Source of the DNA: DATARR01 sp036376245
Lineage (GTDB): Bacteria > Acidobacteriota > Thermoanaerobaculia > Multivoradales > UBA5704
Reading direction: 5' to 3'
Assembly (NCBI GenBank): GCA_036376245.1
Contig: DASVAS010000037.1
Span: 186,001 to 250,000, forward strand
Length of the DNA stretch: 64,000 bases
Shown here: piece by piece, positions 24,925 to 34,371 of the stretch
Position numbering within the stretch: position 1 is the first letter of the stretch
How the letters are laid out: each line of letters starts with the position of its first letter
Notes under the pieces: model-generated
What the model was told of the DNA's origin: nothing
Seen by the model: the letters and a program-made list of their open reading frames with translations, nothing else
Database searches by the model: none
Position numbers and translations under genes: made by a program

Positions 24925-26118
24925 ATGAAAGTCCATCTTCATTTCTATGTGGATAGCGCCGACCCGGAAGTAGGGGGAACGGGGGTGTCTGCCCACCGTC
25001 TTGTGTCGCACCTGCTGGCGATGGACCAAACCCGAGTGACGATTTACGAAAGAAGCAACGCCCCACAGCCCAGAGAGACTTTAAGCGCGGCAGAGGTCGT
25101 CCCGTTGTTCGACCGCCGGGCCCGGATCATGGCGCCATTTCACGGCTCCGATGTCCTTGCAGAGGCTAGCGAGGTCTATCGGGCAGCGTTTCTCGCCTTT
25201 CGAGCCGCAATTCGCCCACGGGTCGCCAGTGCTCAAGACTACCGGCACATCCTTTTGTCGTTCTATATATCTGCCGCCGGATTCGTGGCCCAGCAGGTGG
25301 CGGACGAGCTTGACCTGCCCCATATTGCTTCCGTGCGAGGCACTGATTTCAACAAGGATTTCCGGAGCCCCTACCGGATCGGTGGTGTTCGATACGTGCT
25401 GGAGCGTGCGGCGTCGGTGGTTACCACATCCAAGACACAAGAGCGTACCTTGCGACCCTTTATCGGAGAACGGACCAGGATTCGAACCATCTACAACTCG
25501 GCCGAGCCCTCGCGGAATGGGGCTCGGACGCGCCTGAGCGGCGAAGCCCTGCGTGCCTTTTCCGACACCGGATTCTCCTATAAGAAAGGCTCGCATATCC
25601 TGCTCGAGGCAGTCGATTCAGCGCTCTTGGCTGGCCATCAAGTCCAGCTCATCGTCGCTGGAGGCATCGATCCAGCAGCACTTGATTATTGGACCTCTCA
25701 GAGGCAACGGCGCATCGAGGCGCATCCATCGAGCTTCGTTTGGTTCAACCAAATTCGTCAGGACGAGGTGGCCGCCATATTGACAAGCGTGGATATCTAT
25801 TGCTCGGCTTCCCTCGGAGAGGGAGCATCCAACGGGCTTACACAAGCGATGGTTGACGGCCTCCCCATCGTCGCAACGGACATCGGAGCTTTCCCCGAGT
25901 TTGCAGCTGGCGCCGATCACGTTGCAGTTGTGCCTGCGGGAGATCCTGAGGCCTATGCGTGTGCGCTATCCAAAATGCTTGGAGCGATCTCGGTTGACGG
26001 TCTTGCTGCCCGGAAGGAGACTCTGGAGGACTGGCGGAGGCTCCTCGCGCCAACCCGTGAACGCTGTCAGTGGCATGAGGTCGTCACGGAGATCCTCGAA
26101 CGAGGTCCCAGCGCCTGA
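24925..26118 (+). CDS. Glycosyltransferase, family 4 (GT-B)
   Basis: 397 aa. The N-terminal GT-B domain has the glycine loop VGGTGVSAHRLVSHLL, and the C-terminal nucleotide-binding part has YKKGSHILLEAV, LGEGASNGLTQAMVDGLPIV and the acidic EX7E-like site (E...NG..qAM..G). Cytoplasmic enzyme transferring a sugar from a nucleotide donor to a lipid-linked or surface glycan. First of two plus-strand genes in this part of the island. Confidence 0.85.
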   Translation: MKVHLHFYVDSADPEVGGTGVSAHRLVSHLLAMDQTRVTIYERSNAPQPRETLSAAEVVPLFDRRARIMAPFHGSDVLAEASEVYRAAFLAFRAAIRPRVASAQDYRHILLSFYISAAGFVAQQVADELDLPHIASVRGTDFNKDFRSPYRIGGVRYVLERAASVVTTSKTQERTLRPFIGERTRIRTIYNSAEPSRNGARTRLSGEALRAFSDTGFSYKKGSHILLEAVDSALLAGHQVQLIVAGGIDPAALDYWTSQRQRRIEAHPSSFVWFNQIRQDEVAAILTSVDIYCSASLGEGASNGLTQAMVDGLPIVATDIGAFPEFAAGADHVAVVPAGDPEAYACALSKMLGAISVDGLAARKETLEDWRRLLAPTRERCQWHEVVTEILERGPSA

Positions 26119-26163
26119 TTACTCCTTGCGAATCGCCGCCAATTACCCAGAAGGACGCCATCG

Positions 26164-26985
26164 ATGGCCATTTGGATCATCCACGGCATCGTTGCTCAAG
26201 CGGATCCGCTGAGTTTCACACACCGAAGCCTGCTCGATGCCAGTCGCTTCCAAAGATTCCTGGAGAGGCGCTCGCACAAGTTCGTTGACCTTGATCAAGC
26301 CGTGGCCGGACGCGGTGATGCGCTCACGATTGACGATAGCACGTACGCGGCCGCCGGTGCGGCGGAGCTCTGCCGCGCAACGGGGCATGCGGTTACGGTT
26401 TTTGTCAACGCGCGCAACATCGCGTGGCAGCAGACGTACTGGTTCGCCCTCCTCAACGCGCTTGTCGACGGCTGCACGTGCGACTCCATCCTCCTTGATG
26501 GAGATTCGTTCCCCTTGCACGATCTGTCAGCCCGAAAACGGTTCCGCAAAGCCGCGAAACACGCAGCCCTTTCGCTAGAGAACGAGGAAGCCCGGGAGGC
26601 GTTCATCCTGAGGCTAGCCCAGAGCGTCAACGTCGGCCCTCTGGCAGTGCCCGGACACCTCGCCACGATCTCTCTCGACCGACTCCGCGAGCTGCAGGCA
26701 GCCGGCGTCCGCATCGAAAACCATGGCTGGACCCACGGTAACGTTGCCGCCATGTCGCGGCAGGGGCTCCTCGAGGACATCCGAAAAGGGGCGGACTGGC
26801 TGCGCGAGACGATCTCGGTCGAAACGAGCCACTATGCCGTTCCTTTCGGCACAGCAAGACCGCCTGGTAAATTGCCTGTCTCCCTATATGGGTTATGGCA
26901 CCTGGCGGACGAGAGCCTGCCAGCTGGGCGGCTTGACGCGCGGATCGTAAACCGGGAAACGCTTTCGGAGGATGCGCTGCTATAA
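26164..26985 (+). CDS. Polysaccharide deacetylase-like (NodB homology) protein
   Basis: 273 aa. Motif 1 LTIDDSTY (normally TFDDG), motif 2 ENHGWTHGNVAAMS (H-x3-H metal ligands) and a later YAVPFGTARPPGK resembling the RxPxG segment. No signal peptide, so probably cytoplasmic, as are several glycan-locus members of the family. The alteration in motif 1 still keeps both aspartates. It lies 45 nt after the GT4 gene and ends 2 nt from the convergent methyltransferase. Confidence 0.75.
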   Translation: MAIWIIHGIVAQADPLSFTHRSLLDASRFQRFLERRSHKFVDLDQAVAGRGDALTIDDSTYAAAGAAELCRATGHAVTVFVNARNIAWQQTYWFALLNALVDGCTCDSILLDGDSFPLHDLSARKRFRKAAKHAALSLENEEAREAFILRLAQSVNVGPLAVPGHLATISLDRLRELQAAGVRIENHGWTHGNVAAMSRQGLLEDIRKGADWLRETISVETSHYAVPFGTARPPGKLPVSLYGLWHLADESLPAGRLDARIVNRETLSEDALL

Positions 26986-26987
26986 AG

Positions 26988-27587
26988 TCACCGCAATCCC
27001 TCGGCAGCCTGCGAGGATCCATCGATAGCCATGAGGTGCCATGTCTTGCCGACGAGGCGGTCTTCGATGGAAACCGCAGCGACCAACCGCTCCTCGTGAA
27101 TCCGCCTGATCTCGTCCGCGAGAGCGGCGTCGAAGCCTGCGATCGATACCAGGACGAAGCCGGCGCCGACCGCGCTCAGATATCGTTCCAGGAGACGCAC
27201 CGGTTCGGCAAAGCAGTTGAGACTCTCGTTGAAGATCACCAGATTGGGAGCCGCCACGGCAACGTCGAAATCCTCCGCCGAGATGCAGTCCACGATCTCG
27301 CGCTCGCTATTGACGATGCGGTGCCGTGCACGCTCGACTGCGGCGGGCGCGAAATCGATACCGTAATAGCGAAGATCGCCACCACGACGGAGGACCTCAA
27401 GAAGCAGCCCCTCGCCACAGCCAACGTCGAGGACCGAAGGGCTGCTGCACAGGCGGTGGCTCCAAGCGGCGAGCACGGCGTAGCGGGGTGCTTGCTCGAG
27501 ACTCGCCAGGTAATCCCACCGGCCCGCACGATATTGGGCATCCCACTTCTCTGCAGGAGAGATTGCGGTGCCCTTCTTTTCAGTCAT
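26988..27587 (-). CDS. Class I SAM-dependent methyltransferase
   Basis: 199 aa. Motif I VLDVGCGEGLLLEVL at about residues 52-66, the acidic YYGIDFAPAAVERAR strand, and motif IV-like NLVIFNESLNCF. No target-specifying domain. The N-terminus AEKWDAQYRAGRWDYL is typical of methyltransferases in sugar and natural-product loci. A methyl-decorating step on the glycan is plausible by context only. Confidence 0.8.
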   Translation of the reverse strand: MTEKKGTAISPAEKWDAQYRAGRWDYLASLEQAPRYAVLAAWSHRLCSSPSVLDVGCGEGLLLEVLRRGGDLRYYGIDFAPAAVERARHRIVNSEREIVDCISAEDFDVAVAAPNLVIFNESLNCFAEPVRLLERYLSAVGAGFVLVSIAGFDAALADEIRRIHEERLVAAVSIEDRLVGKTWHLMAIDGSSQAAEGLR

Positions 27588-27642
27588 CGTCAGCTCTATA
27601 ATGATTTTTCAGCTGTCGGGCGGCTAATCCCAATCAACTCTC

Positions 27643-29931
27643 TCATTGTCGCGCACGAAGCGCTGTTTCAGCTCTGATGAGCACAAACTCCGCACAGGAG
27701 GCGTACGTTGTCGAAATTGGTTCGGGAAACTCGGAAATTGCGCGGGCAGTCACGATCGCCTCCTTGAGCCGCGCCATTCCCTCCTCTCGCTCCCCCAAAG
27801 CGACAAGCGCGTTGGCAAGGTTGCACAGCGTGTCTGCCCAGTCGCGGATCGGACCTTTGCGGGAGCGCACCCCAAGCGCCCGGCGGTACGCCACCACCGC
27901 CTCTTCCAAGCGAGAGGTTCCCTCCTCCCGATTCCCCAACGAAGCGAGCGCGCGGCCGAGTCTGTCCTGCGTTCTGGCATAGTAGATGGGCCTCCACTTA
28001 CGGGTTCGTACCTCGAGCGCTGCTTGGTAGGCCATCACCGCCTCTTCCAAATGTGCTTTGCCCGCTTCGCCCTCCTTCCGATCCCCCAAGTTTCTCAGCG
28101 CATCTCCAAAGTAGTGCTGTGTCTTCGCCCATGCGGCGCGCAACCCTTCGCGGGTGCGCACCTGAAATACTTGGCGAAGCACACTCACGGCCTCCTCTAA
28201 GTACGCCGTCCCCTCTTCACGATTTCCCAACTCTGTAAGTGCGTCGCCAAGGTTGGTCTGAACCATTGCCCACTGGTCTGGGAACTCATCACAGGTGTAC
28301 TCTAGGAGGGCTGCGCGAAACGCCTCAATCGCCTCCTTGAGGTGCGCCGTCCCTTCTTTCTGGTCCGCCAGGGTCCTTAGCGCGGTGCCCAGGTTGTTCT
28401 GGCTCTTCGCCCAATGAAGAGAGTGCGACTCGCGGGTGTGCACTTTAAGTACCGCGCGAAAGGCCGTCACTGCCTCCTCCACCTGGACTGGTCCCTCTTC
28501 CAATTCGCCCCAGCTAATCAGCGCGTGACCCAGCATCGTCTGCGTCTGTGCCCAAGCATTCTTGTCCTCGTCGGTCTCTCGGGGCGAAAATTCCAGACAT
28601 TCCTTCAAAGCTTTCACAGCTTCTGCCAGCAAGGTAGCTCTATTCTTCTCTTTCCCTACTTCGAACAGAGCATTGCCGAGTGACCTGAGGATCAACGGCG
28701 ATTCCGAGTTCTTGCGGCGGAGCCTTCTCAGATCTCGGATCGCCTCGAGGTCTTGGCCAGCGAGTCGCTGGCTCTCGGCCAAGCTGAGCTCAAACTGGAT
28801 ACGATCGGATGCTTCCATCAATAAAGGCCGGTAACGCGCAACTCGTTGCCGGAATCCCTCAATCGCCTGCTTGACTCCCGCATCTTCACCTTCGAGCAGT
28901 CGATCCCCAGCCTCAGAGAGCCCGCTAAGGGGATCCTTCATCCACTGTATACCCAGGTCAAGCCTTCGCAGCAGCTCCCGGAATAGACCGTCCGCGGTGA
29001 CCCCATATAGCATCTTGGCGTTCCAAGAATCACAGATTGCACGCGCCTGTTCAGAGAGGCTCTCCCTCTGTGTATCGAAGGCTGCCCAGAACAATCGGTT
29101 GTCATAATTATACTTCTGAAGAAGCGTAGCCAGCCCAGGGTCGCCTGCAGAGTACCCCACAACCAGGATGCATGCGGAGTCACGGAGCAGGTTTCTAACC
29201 GCGAGATCCGCGTCCCGATTGGCGAGGATTGCACGTATTGCGTCAGCGGAATTGCGCAACGTATAGCTGTGGCAAGTTCCATGGAGATGAATTAGTTGCG
29301 GATGGAGAGGAGTACCGCGGACCCGCGACAGAGCCTCAAAGCCGTCCGCCACCGCTGGTATAACACCTGCACGAATGGCACCTTCGAGTGCCAGAAGATC
29401 GAAGTTCACCGTTATCACCGTGTGGACGAAGCGCTGCCGCATCAGCTCCCCAAGACACACGTGAGCCCAATTGAGTTTCACTCCGCGTTTCACAACCTTC
29501 TCTATTACATGGTTCTGTATCACTGGCACGCCGTAAAACTCGGAGAAAAAGAACTCGTAGAGCTTATCCCATGGTAGCTCTGATATCTTATGATCAGCAA
29601 GGTAACTATAATCCTGCAGGTCACCTTTCAGGTCGCCCCGCTTGGCTAAGCTCACTACGGCAGCCTTGGCTTGCGCTTTCAGGGTTTCCCCAAGCTCGTC
29701 GCGACTCTCTATATAACCGAAGTTACAACACAGGTCGACAGCGCACTCTTGGGCGATCTGCCTCGCAGCAGGAATTCCTGCCGATACCGAACAGCCTGCG
29801 CCCGTGATAACGAGAACCCTTCCCCATGGAGCAGCCGTTTCGGGTTGCCCGCGGGCAACCCGAAATGCCCGAACGAGAGCGGCAAGCGCTTTTGGGTTCT
29901 GCTCCACCAGTGAGAAACCCCTATCGATCAT
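27643..29931 (-). CDS. SIR2-domain protein with C-terminal TPR array
   Basis: 762 aa; ATG preceded by GGAGG 8 nt upstream. Residues 38-330 form a SIR2-like Rossmann fold: NAD loop VITGAGCSVSAGIP (44-53), Asn/Asp of TVNFDLL (176-178), catalytic His in IHLHGT (about 217), and VVGYSAGDPGL. From about 460 to 740 there are six TPR-like units of 47-50 aa starting WAxTQxxLGxAL and containing LEEAVxAYRxAL. SIR2 domains of this kind in bacterial defence proteins hydrolyse NAD+ to abort infection, with the repeats acting as sensor. No partner gene is adjacent. GC content is visibly lower than the backbone. Confidence 0.8.
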   Translation of the reverse strand: MIDRGFSLVEQNPKALAALVRAFRVARGQPETAAPWGRVLVITGAGCSVSAGIPAARQIAQECAVDLCCNFGYIESRDELGETLKAQAKAAVVSLAKRGDLKGDLQDYSYLADHKISELPWDKLYEFFFSEFYGVPVIQNHVIEKVVKRGVKLNWAHVCLGELMRQRFVHTVITVNFDLLALEGAIRAGVIPAVADGFEALSRVRGTPLHPQLIHLHGTCHSYTLRNSADAIRAILANRDADLAVRNLLRDSACILVVGYSAGDPGLATLLQKYNYDNRLFWAAFDTQRESLSEQARAICDSWNAKMLYGVTADGLFRELLRRLDLGIQWMKDPLSGLSEAGDRLLEGEDAGVKQAIEGFRQRVARYRPLLMEASDRIQFELSLAESQRLAGQDLEAIRDLRRLRRKNSESPLILRSLGNALFEVGKEKNRATLLAEAVKALKECLEFSPRETDEDKNAWAQTQTMLGHALISWGELEEGPVQVEEAVTAFRAVLKVHTRESHSLHWAKSQNNLGTALRTLADQKEGTAHLKEAIEAFRAALLEYTCDEFPDQWAMVQTNLGDALTELGNREEGTAYLEEAVSVLRQVFQVRTREGLRAAWAKTQHYFGDALRNLGDRKEGEAGKAHLEEAVMAYQAALEVRTRKWRPIYYARTQDRLGRALASLGNREEGTSRLEEAVVAYRRALGVRSRKGPIRDWADTLCNLANALVALGEREEGMARLKEAIVTARAISEFPEPISTTYASCAEFVLIRAETALRARQ

Positions 29932-30073
29932 CGGGATTGACCTCCGCAGGCCTCAGACATCATACTTGCGCTTGACCGCACGATTTCTGTTCAGCACTCA
30001 AGCCGAGGAGCTAAATATTACCACGGGCTGACGAGCCGCGACAACTGGTCCCTGCAGGCCATTCGGCTGTAGA

Positions 30074-30754
30074 ATGTCAAGAGGTATGAAAGGCGTCATC
30101 TACACAGCCATTGCGGGCGGCTTCGACGACCTGGTCGCTCCCACACACCGGATACCGGACGTCGACTACATCTGCTTCTCGGATGACCCCGCGCAGAGAT
30201 CACCGGGCTGGCATGTGAAGCCGTTCGCCTGGAAGGACGTCGATCCGAATCGGGTCGCGAAGCGCGTCAAGATTCTTCCCCATCGATACCTGAACGAGTA
30301 CGACTGGAGCCTGTGGATCGACGGCAACGTCCACATCACCGGGGACCTGGCTCCGTTCCTCGAAACCCACTTGGCCCAGGGCTCGTTGCAGGCTTTCCGC
30401 CATCCGCGCCGGTCCTGCATCTACAGGGAAGCCGAGCACTGCATCAACCGGAACAAAGACTCTCCGGCCCTCATCGACCGGCAGATGGCGCGCTATCGCT
30501 GCGAGGGGATGCCTGCCGACTTCGGCCTGTCGGAAAACAACGTCATCTTCCGGCATCATCACGAATCTCAGGTTCGCAAGATCATGGAGAGCTGGTGGCA
30601 GGAGATCGTCGATGGGAGCCGGCGGGACCAGCTCAGCCTCTCGTTTGCACTGTGGAAAGAGGCCCTCGAGCCGCGCTTTTTCTTTGAGGGACGGGCGCTC
30701 CTTGATGAGCTTCACTACTTTCGCCGGGTTGCCCATCGCCACGAATTGGCGTAA
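30074..30754 (+). CDS. DUF616 (TOD1/MUCI70-like) glycosyltransferase domain protein
   Basis: 226 aa from the ATG at 30074; an ATG at 30086 is an equally good start. The sequence has the DUF616 landmarks: VIYTAIAGGFDDL, DVDYICFSDD, KRVKILPHRYLNEYDWSLWI, DGNVHITGDL and the late QLSLSFALWK. Members are predicted GT-A glycosyltransferases. It precedes the sulfotransferase by 2 nt, so the pair is probably one transcript acting on the same glycan. Acceptor unknown. Confidence 0.82.
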   Translation: MSRGMKGVIYTAIAGGFDDLVAPTHRIPDVDYICFSDDPAQRSPGWHVKPFAWKDVDPNRVAKRVKILPHRYLNEYDWSLWIDGNVHITGDLAPFLETHLAQGSLQAFRHPRRSCIYREAEHCINRNKDSPALIDRQMARYRCEGMPADFGLSENNVIFRHHHESQVRKIMESWWQEIVDGSRRDQLSLSFALWKEALEPRFFFEGRALLDELHYFRRVAHRHELA

Positions 30755-30756
30755 TC

Positions 30757-31299
30757 ATGATCAGCCACGAATACAGGTCCATTTTTGTTCACCAGAGGAA
30801 GTGCGCCGGGAGCTCGATCATGAGGACCTTCAACGTGGCGTTCGGAACACTGGAGTGGGACTTCATGAAAGAGGGCGTTCTGAGCCCCGAGCACGCTACG
30901 GCGCCGGCTGGCTATTTCCGGTTTGCGGTGGTCAGGAATCCGTGGGACCGTTTCGTGTCCGGTTGGAAGTATTGTGCCTCCACTCGCGAGCGGACGCTCA
31001 AAGAGGTGCTCGCCGATCTCCCCCGGCAAGGACACGATTACCGGCACGTAACGCGGCCGCAGCACGCGATTCTCTTCGATGACCCTGGGGAGCTGATCGT
31101 CGACTTCCTGATTCGCTTCGAGCAGCTCCAGGAGGGCTTCGATGCCGTTTGTGACCGCATCGGTAAACCGAGGTGCCCGTTGTCTCACCGCAACCGCGGA
31201 TCACGGGGCCACTACCGCGACTACTTCGACGCGGAGAGCCGCCGGATGTTTCTGCGTCATTTCGCCAGGGACGTCGAGATCTTTGGGTATGAATATTAG
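30757..31299 (+). CDS. Sulfotransferase family protein
   Basis: 180 aa. A 5'-PSB-like loop FVHQRKCAGSSIMRTF near residue 10 (PAPS binding) and the 3' phosphate-binding segment FAVVRNPWDRFVSGWKY at about residues 56-72. This is the Sulfotransfer_2 pattern (carbohydrate sulfotransferases). It follows the DUF616 gene by 2 nt. A sulfate would be added to the glycan built by this cluster. Confidence 0.85.
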   Translation: MISHEYRSIFVHQRKCAGSSIMRTFNVAFGTLEWDFMKEGVLSPEHATAPAGYFRFAVVRNPWDRFVSGWKYCASTRERTLKEVLADLPRQGHDYRHVTRPQHAILFDDPGELIVDFLIRFEQLQEGFDAVCDRIGKPRCPLSHRNRGSRGHYRDYFDAESRRMFLRHFARDVEIFGYEY

Positions 31300-31309
31300 A
31301 AGCTTGTGG

Positions 31310-32899
31310 CTAGGCGCGCTCGACCAGCCAGCCGTCGCACACCACGCCGTCGATCGGCCGGGTTGCCAAGAGGGCGAGGGCGTGGTCCGGTGAATCGCAG
31401 ATCGGCTCGTTCGGTCCATTGAGAGAGGTGTTCAGGAGGACCGGAAATCCGGTGAGTCGCTCGAACGAGGCCAGGAGCGCAGCGAGCGCCGGCGACCGGC
31501 GGCTGGAAACAGCCTGGGCGCGCGCGGACCCGTCGGCATGAGTGACGGCAGGAAGGAGATCCGGATGCCGGACCCGCGATGAGAACGACATGAACTCATT
31601 CACGGGTCCCTCAAAGAGCTCTCCCGCCCGGCCGGCGAGCACCGCTGGTGCGAAGGGCCGGTACCATTCCCGTCCCTTTACGGCGGAGTTCATGAATTCC
31701 ACGACATCGCGGCGCCGCGGGTCGGCCACTAGGCTGCGGTGGCCGAGCGCGCGGGGACCGCATTCGCTCCGGCCGTCGATCAGCGCATAGACGGCACCAG
31801 CCGCAAGGTGTGAAGCGATGATTTCTGCAAAGTTGTCGCCGATATAGGTCGATCGGAGGCCGTCCCGGTGTTTCGAGCCGTCGAAAGCGTAAGCTCGGCC
31901 GACGAATGGAATGGCGTCACAGGCAGGGCGGTCACGCCAGAGTTGCGCACTGACGAAAATCGCTGCGCCGGCAGCGATTCCACCGTCGTCGGCCATTGGA
32001 GAGACGTAGGGCACGGATCCGGTTTGCGCAAACAGTCGAGTGTTCGCCACGCAGTTCAAAGCGCATCCGCCCGTCAGGCAAAGGTTGTCCCACCTTGGCA
32101 TCTCACCGAAAGCAGCCATCAACGTTTCCTCGAACACAAATTGGATCGAGGCTGCCAGGTCTCTCGCGTCCGCTGAATCGGCTTGATACTCTCCCTCGCG
32201 GGCTCCGAGGGCTTGCGACAGCACGTTCCACAGGTCTGTACGCTCATAGGCCCCCGCTTCTTCGCGTTCGATGAGGGTGCGAAGGGCACGCGTGTAAGCC
32301 TGGCGCGGTTCTCCCAGCGCCGCGTAGGCCATGAGCTTGCCGGCGGCCGTTCTTCGCTCCATTCCGAACAGCTTTTCGCCGCTCAGGCTGAAGAGAACTC
32401 CCAGATTGATCCGGGAGGACTGTTGGAAATCCAGCCGCTCTGCCGCCAGATCGAACACGACGAAGCTGTCCTCGTCGCCACCTCCGTCAAACGACAAGAC
32501 GGTGGCTTCGGAAAAATGTGAAGCAAAGGCGGCCAGCGCCGCATGAGCGAGATGGTGGTGAACAGCATAGGCCCGAACGGTGTCCGTTCCGATTCGCACG
32601 GTACCCTCGACAACGCCGGTCTCTACGGACTTCAACGGCCGTGGGTACAAGCCGGGAAAAGTCCATTCGCAATCGATGGCGAGGCCTCCGTGAAGGCAGG
32701 TCGCGACAGCATCCAGGTCGGAGACCGTCAATCCATGCCGCCGCAGCAACGGAACCAGGTAAGGCACGAGCTCAGTCGCTCGCATCTTCTTGATCCGCGA
32801 CAGCCGCTCGACCTCGACGACCTCGCAAAGCGTCCCGTCTTTCACGAGCGCGAGATTCGAGTCGTGAAAGTTCACGGCCAGTCCGAGGATCGTCGACAT
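31310..32899 (-). CDS. Carbamoyltransferase (NodU/CmcH/TobZ family)
   Basis: 529 aa, the usual family length. The N-terminal YgjD/Kae1-like ATPase domain has HHHLAHAALAAF and LSFDGGGDEDSF, central GEKLFGMERRTAAGKLM and LTGGCALNCVANTRL. The C-terminal domain has DGRSECGPRALGHRSLVADP and LNTSLNGPNEPI. It carbamoylates a hydroxyl group from carbamoyl phosphate and ATP. It is convergent with the sulfotransferase gene and 19 nt downstream of the GT2 gene. Confidence 0.92.
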   Translation of the reverse strand: MSTILGLAVNFHDSNLALVKDGTLCEVVEVERLSRIKKMRATELVPYLVPLLRRHGLTVSDLDAVATCLHGGLAIDCEWTFPGLYPRPLKSVETGVVEGTVRIGTDTVRAYAVHHHLAHAALAAFASHFSEATVLSFDGGGDEDSFVVFDLAAERLDFQQSSRINLGVLFSLSGEKLFGMERRTAAGKLMAYAALGEPRQAYTRALRTLIEREEAGAYERTDLWNVLSQALGAREGEYQADSADARDLAASIQFVFEETLMAAFGEMPRWDNLCLTGGCALNCVANTRLFAQTGSVPYVSPMADDGGIAAGAAIFVSAQLWRDRPACDAIPFVGRAYAFDGSKHRDGLRSTYIGDNFAEIIASHLAAGAVYALIDGRSECGPRALGHRSLVADPRRRDVVEFMNSAVKGREWYRPFAPAVLAGRAGELFEGPVNEFMSFSSRVRHPDLLPAVTHADGSARAQAVSSRRSPALAALLASFERLTGFPVLLNTSLNGPNEPICDSPDHALALLATRPIDGVVCDGWLVERA

Positions 32900-32917
32900 C
32901 AGGTCCGCCCCGCTCCG

Positions 32918-33841
32918 CTAGGAGTACCAACGAAGGCCGTCCACGCCTCGGAAGACGGTACGCGTGATGTACCGGGCGTGGGAATGCGGAAAAAGCCGTG
33001 ACCCCAAGGCGTGCAGATGTCTCTTCCATCCTTGCGGCGCCCATTTGTGCGCGCGGCCGAGGCACAGCCGGCCGTTGCGGCCGTCGCCGCTGGCAAAGTG
33101 CAGCATTGCCAGCCGCCGCCAGTGACGGGCGCAGGCCACCGGGTCCGCAGAGAGGGTCGACGCGTGCTTCTTCCAGAAATCGTGTTTGGCCTGGATCTTT
33201 ATGTTCACGTTGGTCGAGATCGAAGGGCCATGAACGTGGCACACTACGAGAATCCGCGGCACAGGAACAAAGCGGCCGCACGCCGCGAGGCGCAGCCACA
33301 AGTCGCGGTCCTGCATTCCTACGAGGCTCGCATCGAATCCTCCGACGGCGCGGAGCGATGAGGCGCGGATCAGAGGCATCGAACAGCCGAAATAGGTGCG
33401 ACGGAAGAAGCTGGGAACGGTGAGCGGAACCGGGTCGGGCATGAATCTCTCGAAAATCGTGCCTGTCCGCGTCATCTTCAATTCGTATCCGCAGTACACG
33501 AGCACGGCGTCCGGCCCGGCTTCACGCAGCGCGTTGAGCTGAACCGCGAGCTTGTCGGCGTGCCACTCATCGTCATCGTCTAGGAATGCGATCAAGTCTC
33601 CCGCCGCTGCCGCGAGGCCCGTGTTGCGGGCTGCGCCGGCCCCCCTCCTCTCGGGATGCCCGATGACACGGACCCGGCGATCTCCGAACGCCAAGCCCTC
33701 GACAGCGGTTCCGGAGCCATCGTCGACGACGATCACCTCATAATCAGTGAAAGTCTGAGCCAAGACGCTCGCCAGGCTTCGACTCAGCAGTGCAGGGCGA
33801 TCACGCGTCGGGATGACGACACTGACGGAAGGCATGGCCAT
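32918..33841 (-). CDS. Glycosyltransferase family 2 (GT-A)
   Basis: 307 aa. SVVIPTRDRPALLSRSLASV, the VIVVDDGSG donor site, ARNTGLAAAAGDLIAFLDDD with the metal-binding D-x-D, and the GMQDRDLWLRL acceptor/base motif. An inverting transferase facing the cytoplasm, without membrane segments. Its ATG (33841) shares its first base with the phosphatase stop, so it is translated with the phosphatase and HEAT genes upstream. Confidence 0.9.
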   Translation of the reverse strand: MAMPSVSVVIPTRDRPALLSRSLASVLAQTFTDYEVIVVDDGSGTAVEGLAFGDRRVRVIGHPERRGAGAARNTGLAAAAGDLIAFLDDDDEWHADKLAVQLNALREAGPDAVLVYCGYELKMTRTGTIFERFMPDPVPLTVPSFFRRTYFGCSMPLIRASSLRAVGGFDASLVGMQDRDLWLRLAACGRFVPVPRILVVCHVHGPSISTNVNIKIQAKHDFWKKHASTLSADPVACARHWRRLAMLHFASGDGRNGRLCLGRAHKWAPQGWKRHLHALGSRLFPHSHARYITRTVFRGVDGLRWYS

Positions 33842-34371
33842 TAGCGATCTGACTGGAAGGTGAGAATGAGATCCGCTTGCCAGGCTCTTTCGTGCCAGAC
33901 ACTTTTTCCTCTCTGCTGCTGCAGGAGACGCAGGTGTCGAACGATTTCATCCCCCGGATGGCCAAGCCACCGGAGCACGCAGCCAAGGACAACGCCAGTA
34001 CGGCCCGAGCCGCCCCAGCAGTGGACGATGGTTCCTTCCCCCGCCATGAGCCTCTCGATCGTGGCGTTCACCGCTCGCTTGATGAGTGCACGTTCGCGCT
34101 CCGGGTCGCGCGGCGGTCCCTCGCACTCGCACGGAAGGTCTTCCATCTCGACACACAAGAGCCGCTCCAGGGGAGAAGGATCGTAATCGGGCGCTTCGTT
34201 CTCGAGACAAACGATCCACCGAAAACCGGCGGCTGCCAGGGTGCTCCAAGGTGTCCCGGGCCGGGGGCGCGACATGCCGGCGAGAGGTGCCGGTTGAGTC
34301 GCAACGCAGTAGAGACGCCGGGGCACCTCGATTCCCGGGATCTCGGGTCCGAGCCGCCAGTCGAAAATCAT
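33841..34371 (-). CDS. Dual-specificity/tyrosine phosphatase-like protein
   Basis: 176 aa. The CX5R P-loop is complete: VHCWGGSGRTGVVLG near residues 116-130, and an upstream conserved aspartate lies in YDPSPLERLL or EMEDLP. The overall shape matches CDKN3-like and dual-specificity phosphatases. It sits between a HEAT-repeat gene (ATGA overlap at 34368-34371) and a GT2 gene. Substrate unknown: phosphoproteins or phosphorylated glycans are both possible. Confidence 0.8.
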   Translation of the reverse strand: MIFDWRLGPEIPGIEVPRRLYCVATQPAPLAGMSRPRPGTPWSTLAAAGFRWIVCLENEAPDYDPSPLERLLCVEMEDLPCECEGPPRDPERERALIKRAVNATIERLMAGEGTIVHCWGGSGRTGVVLGCVLRWLGHPGDEIVRHLRLLQQQRGKSVWHERAWQADLILTFQSDR

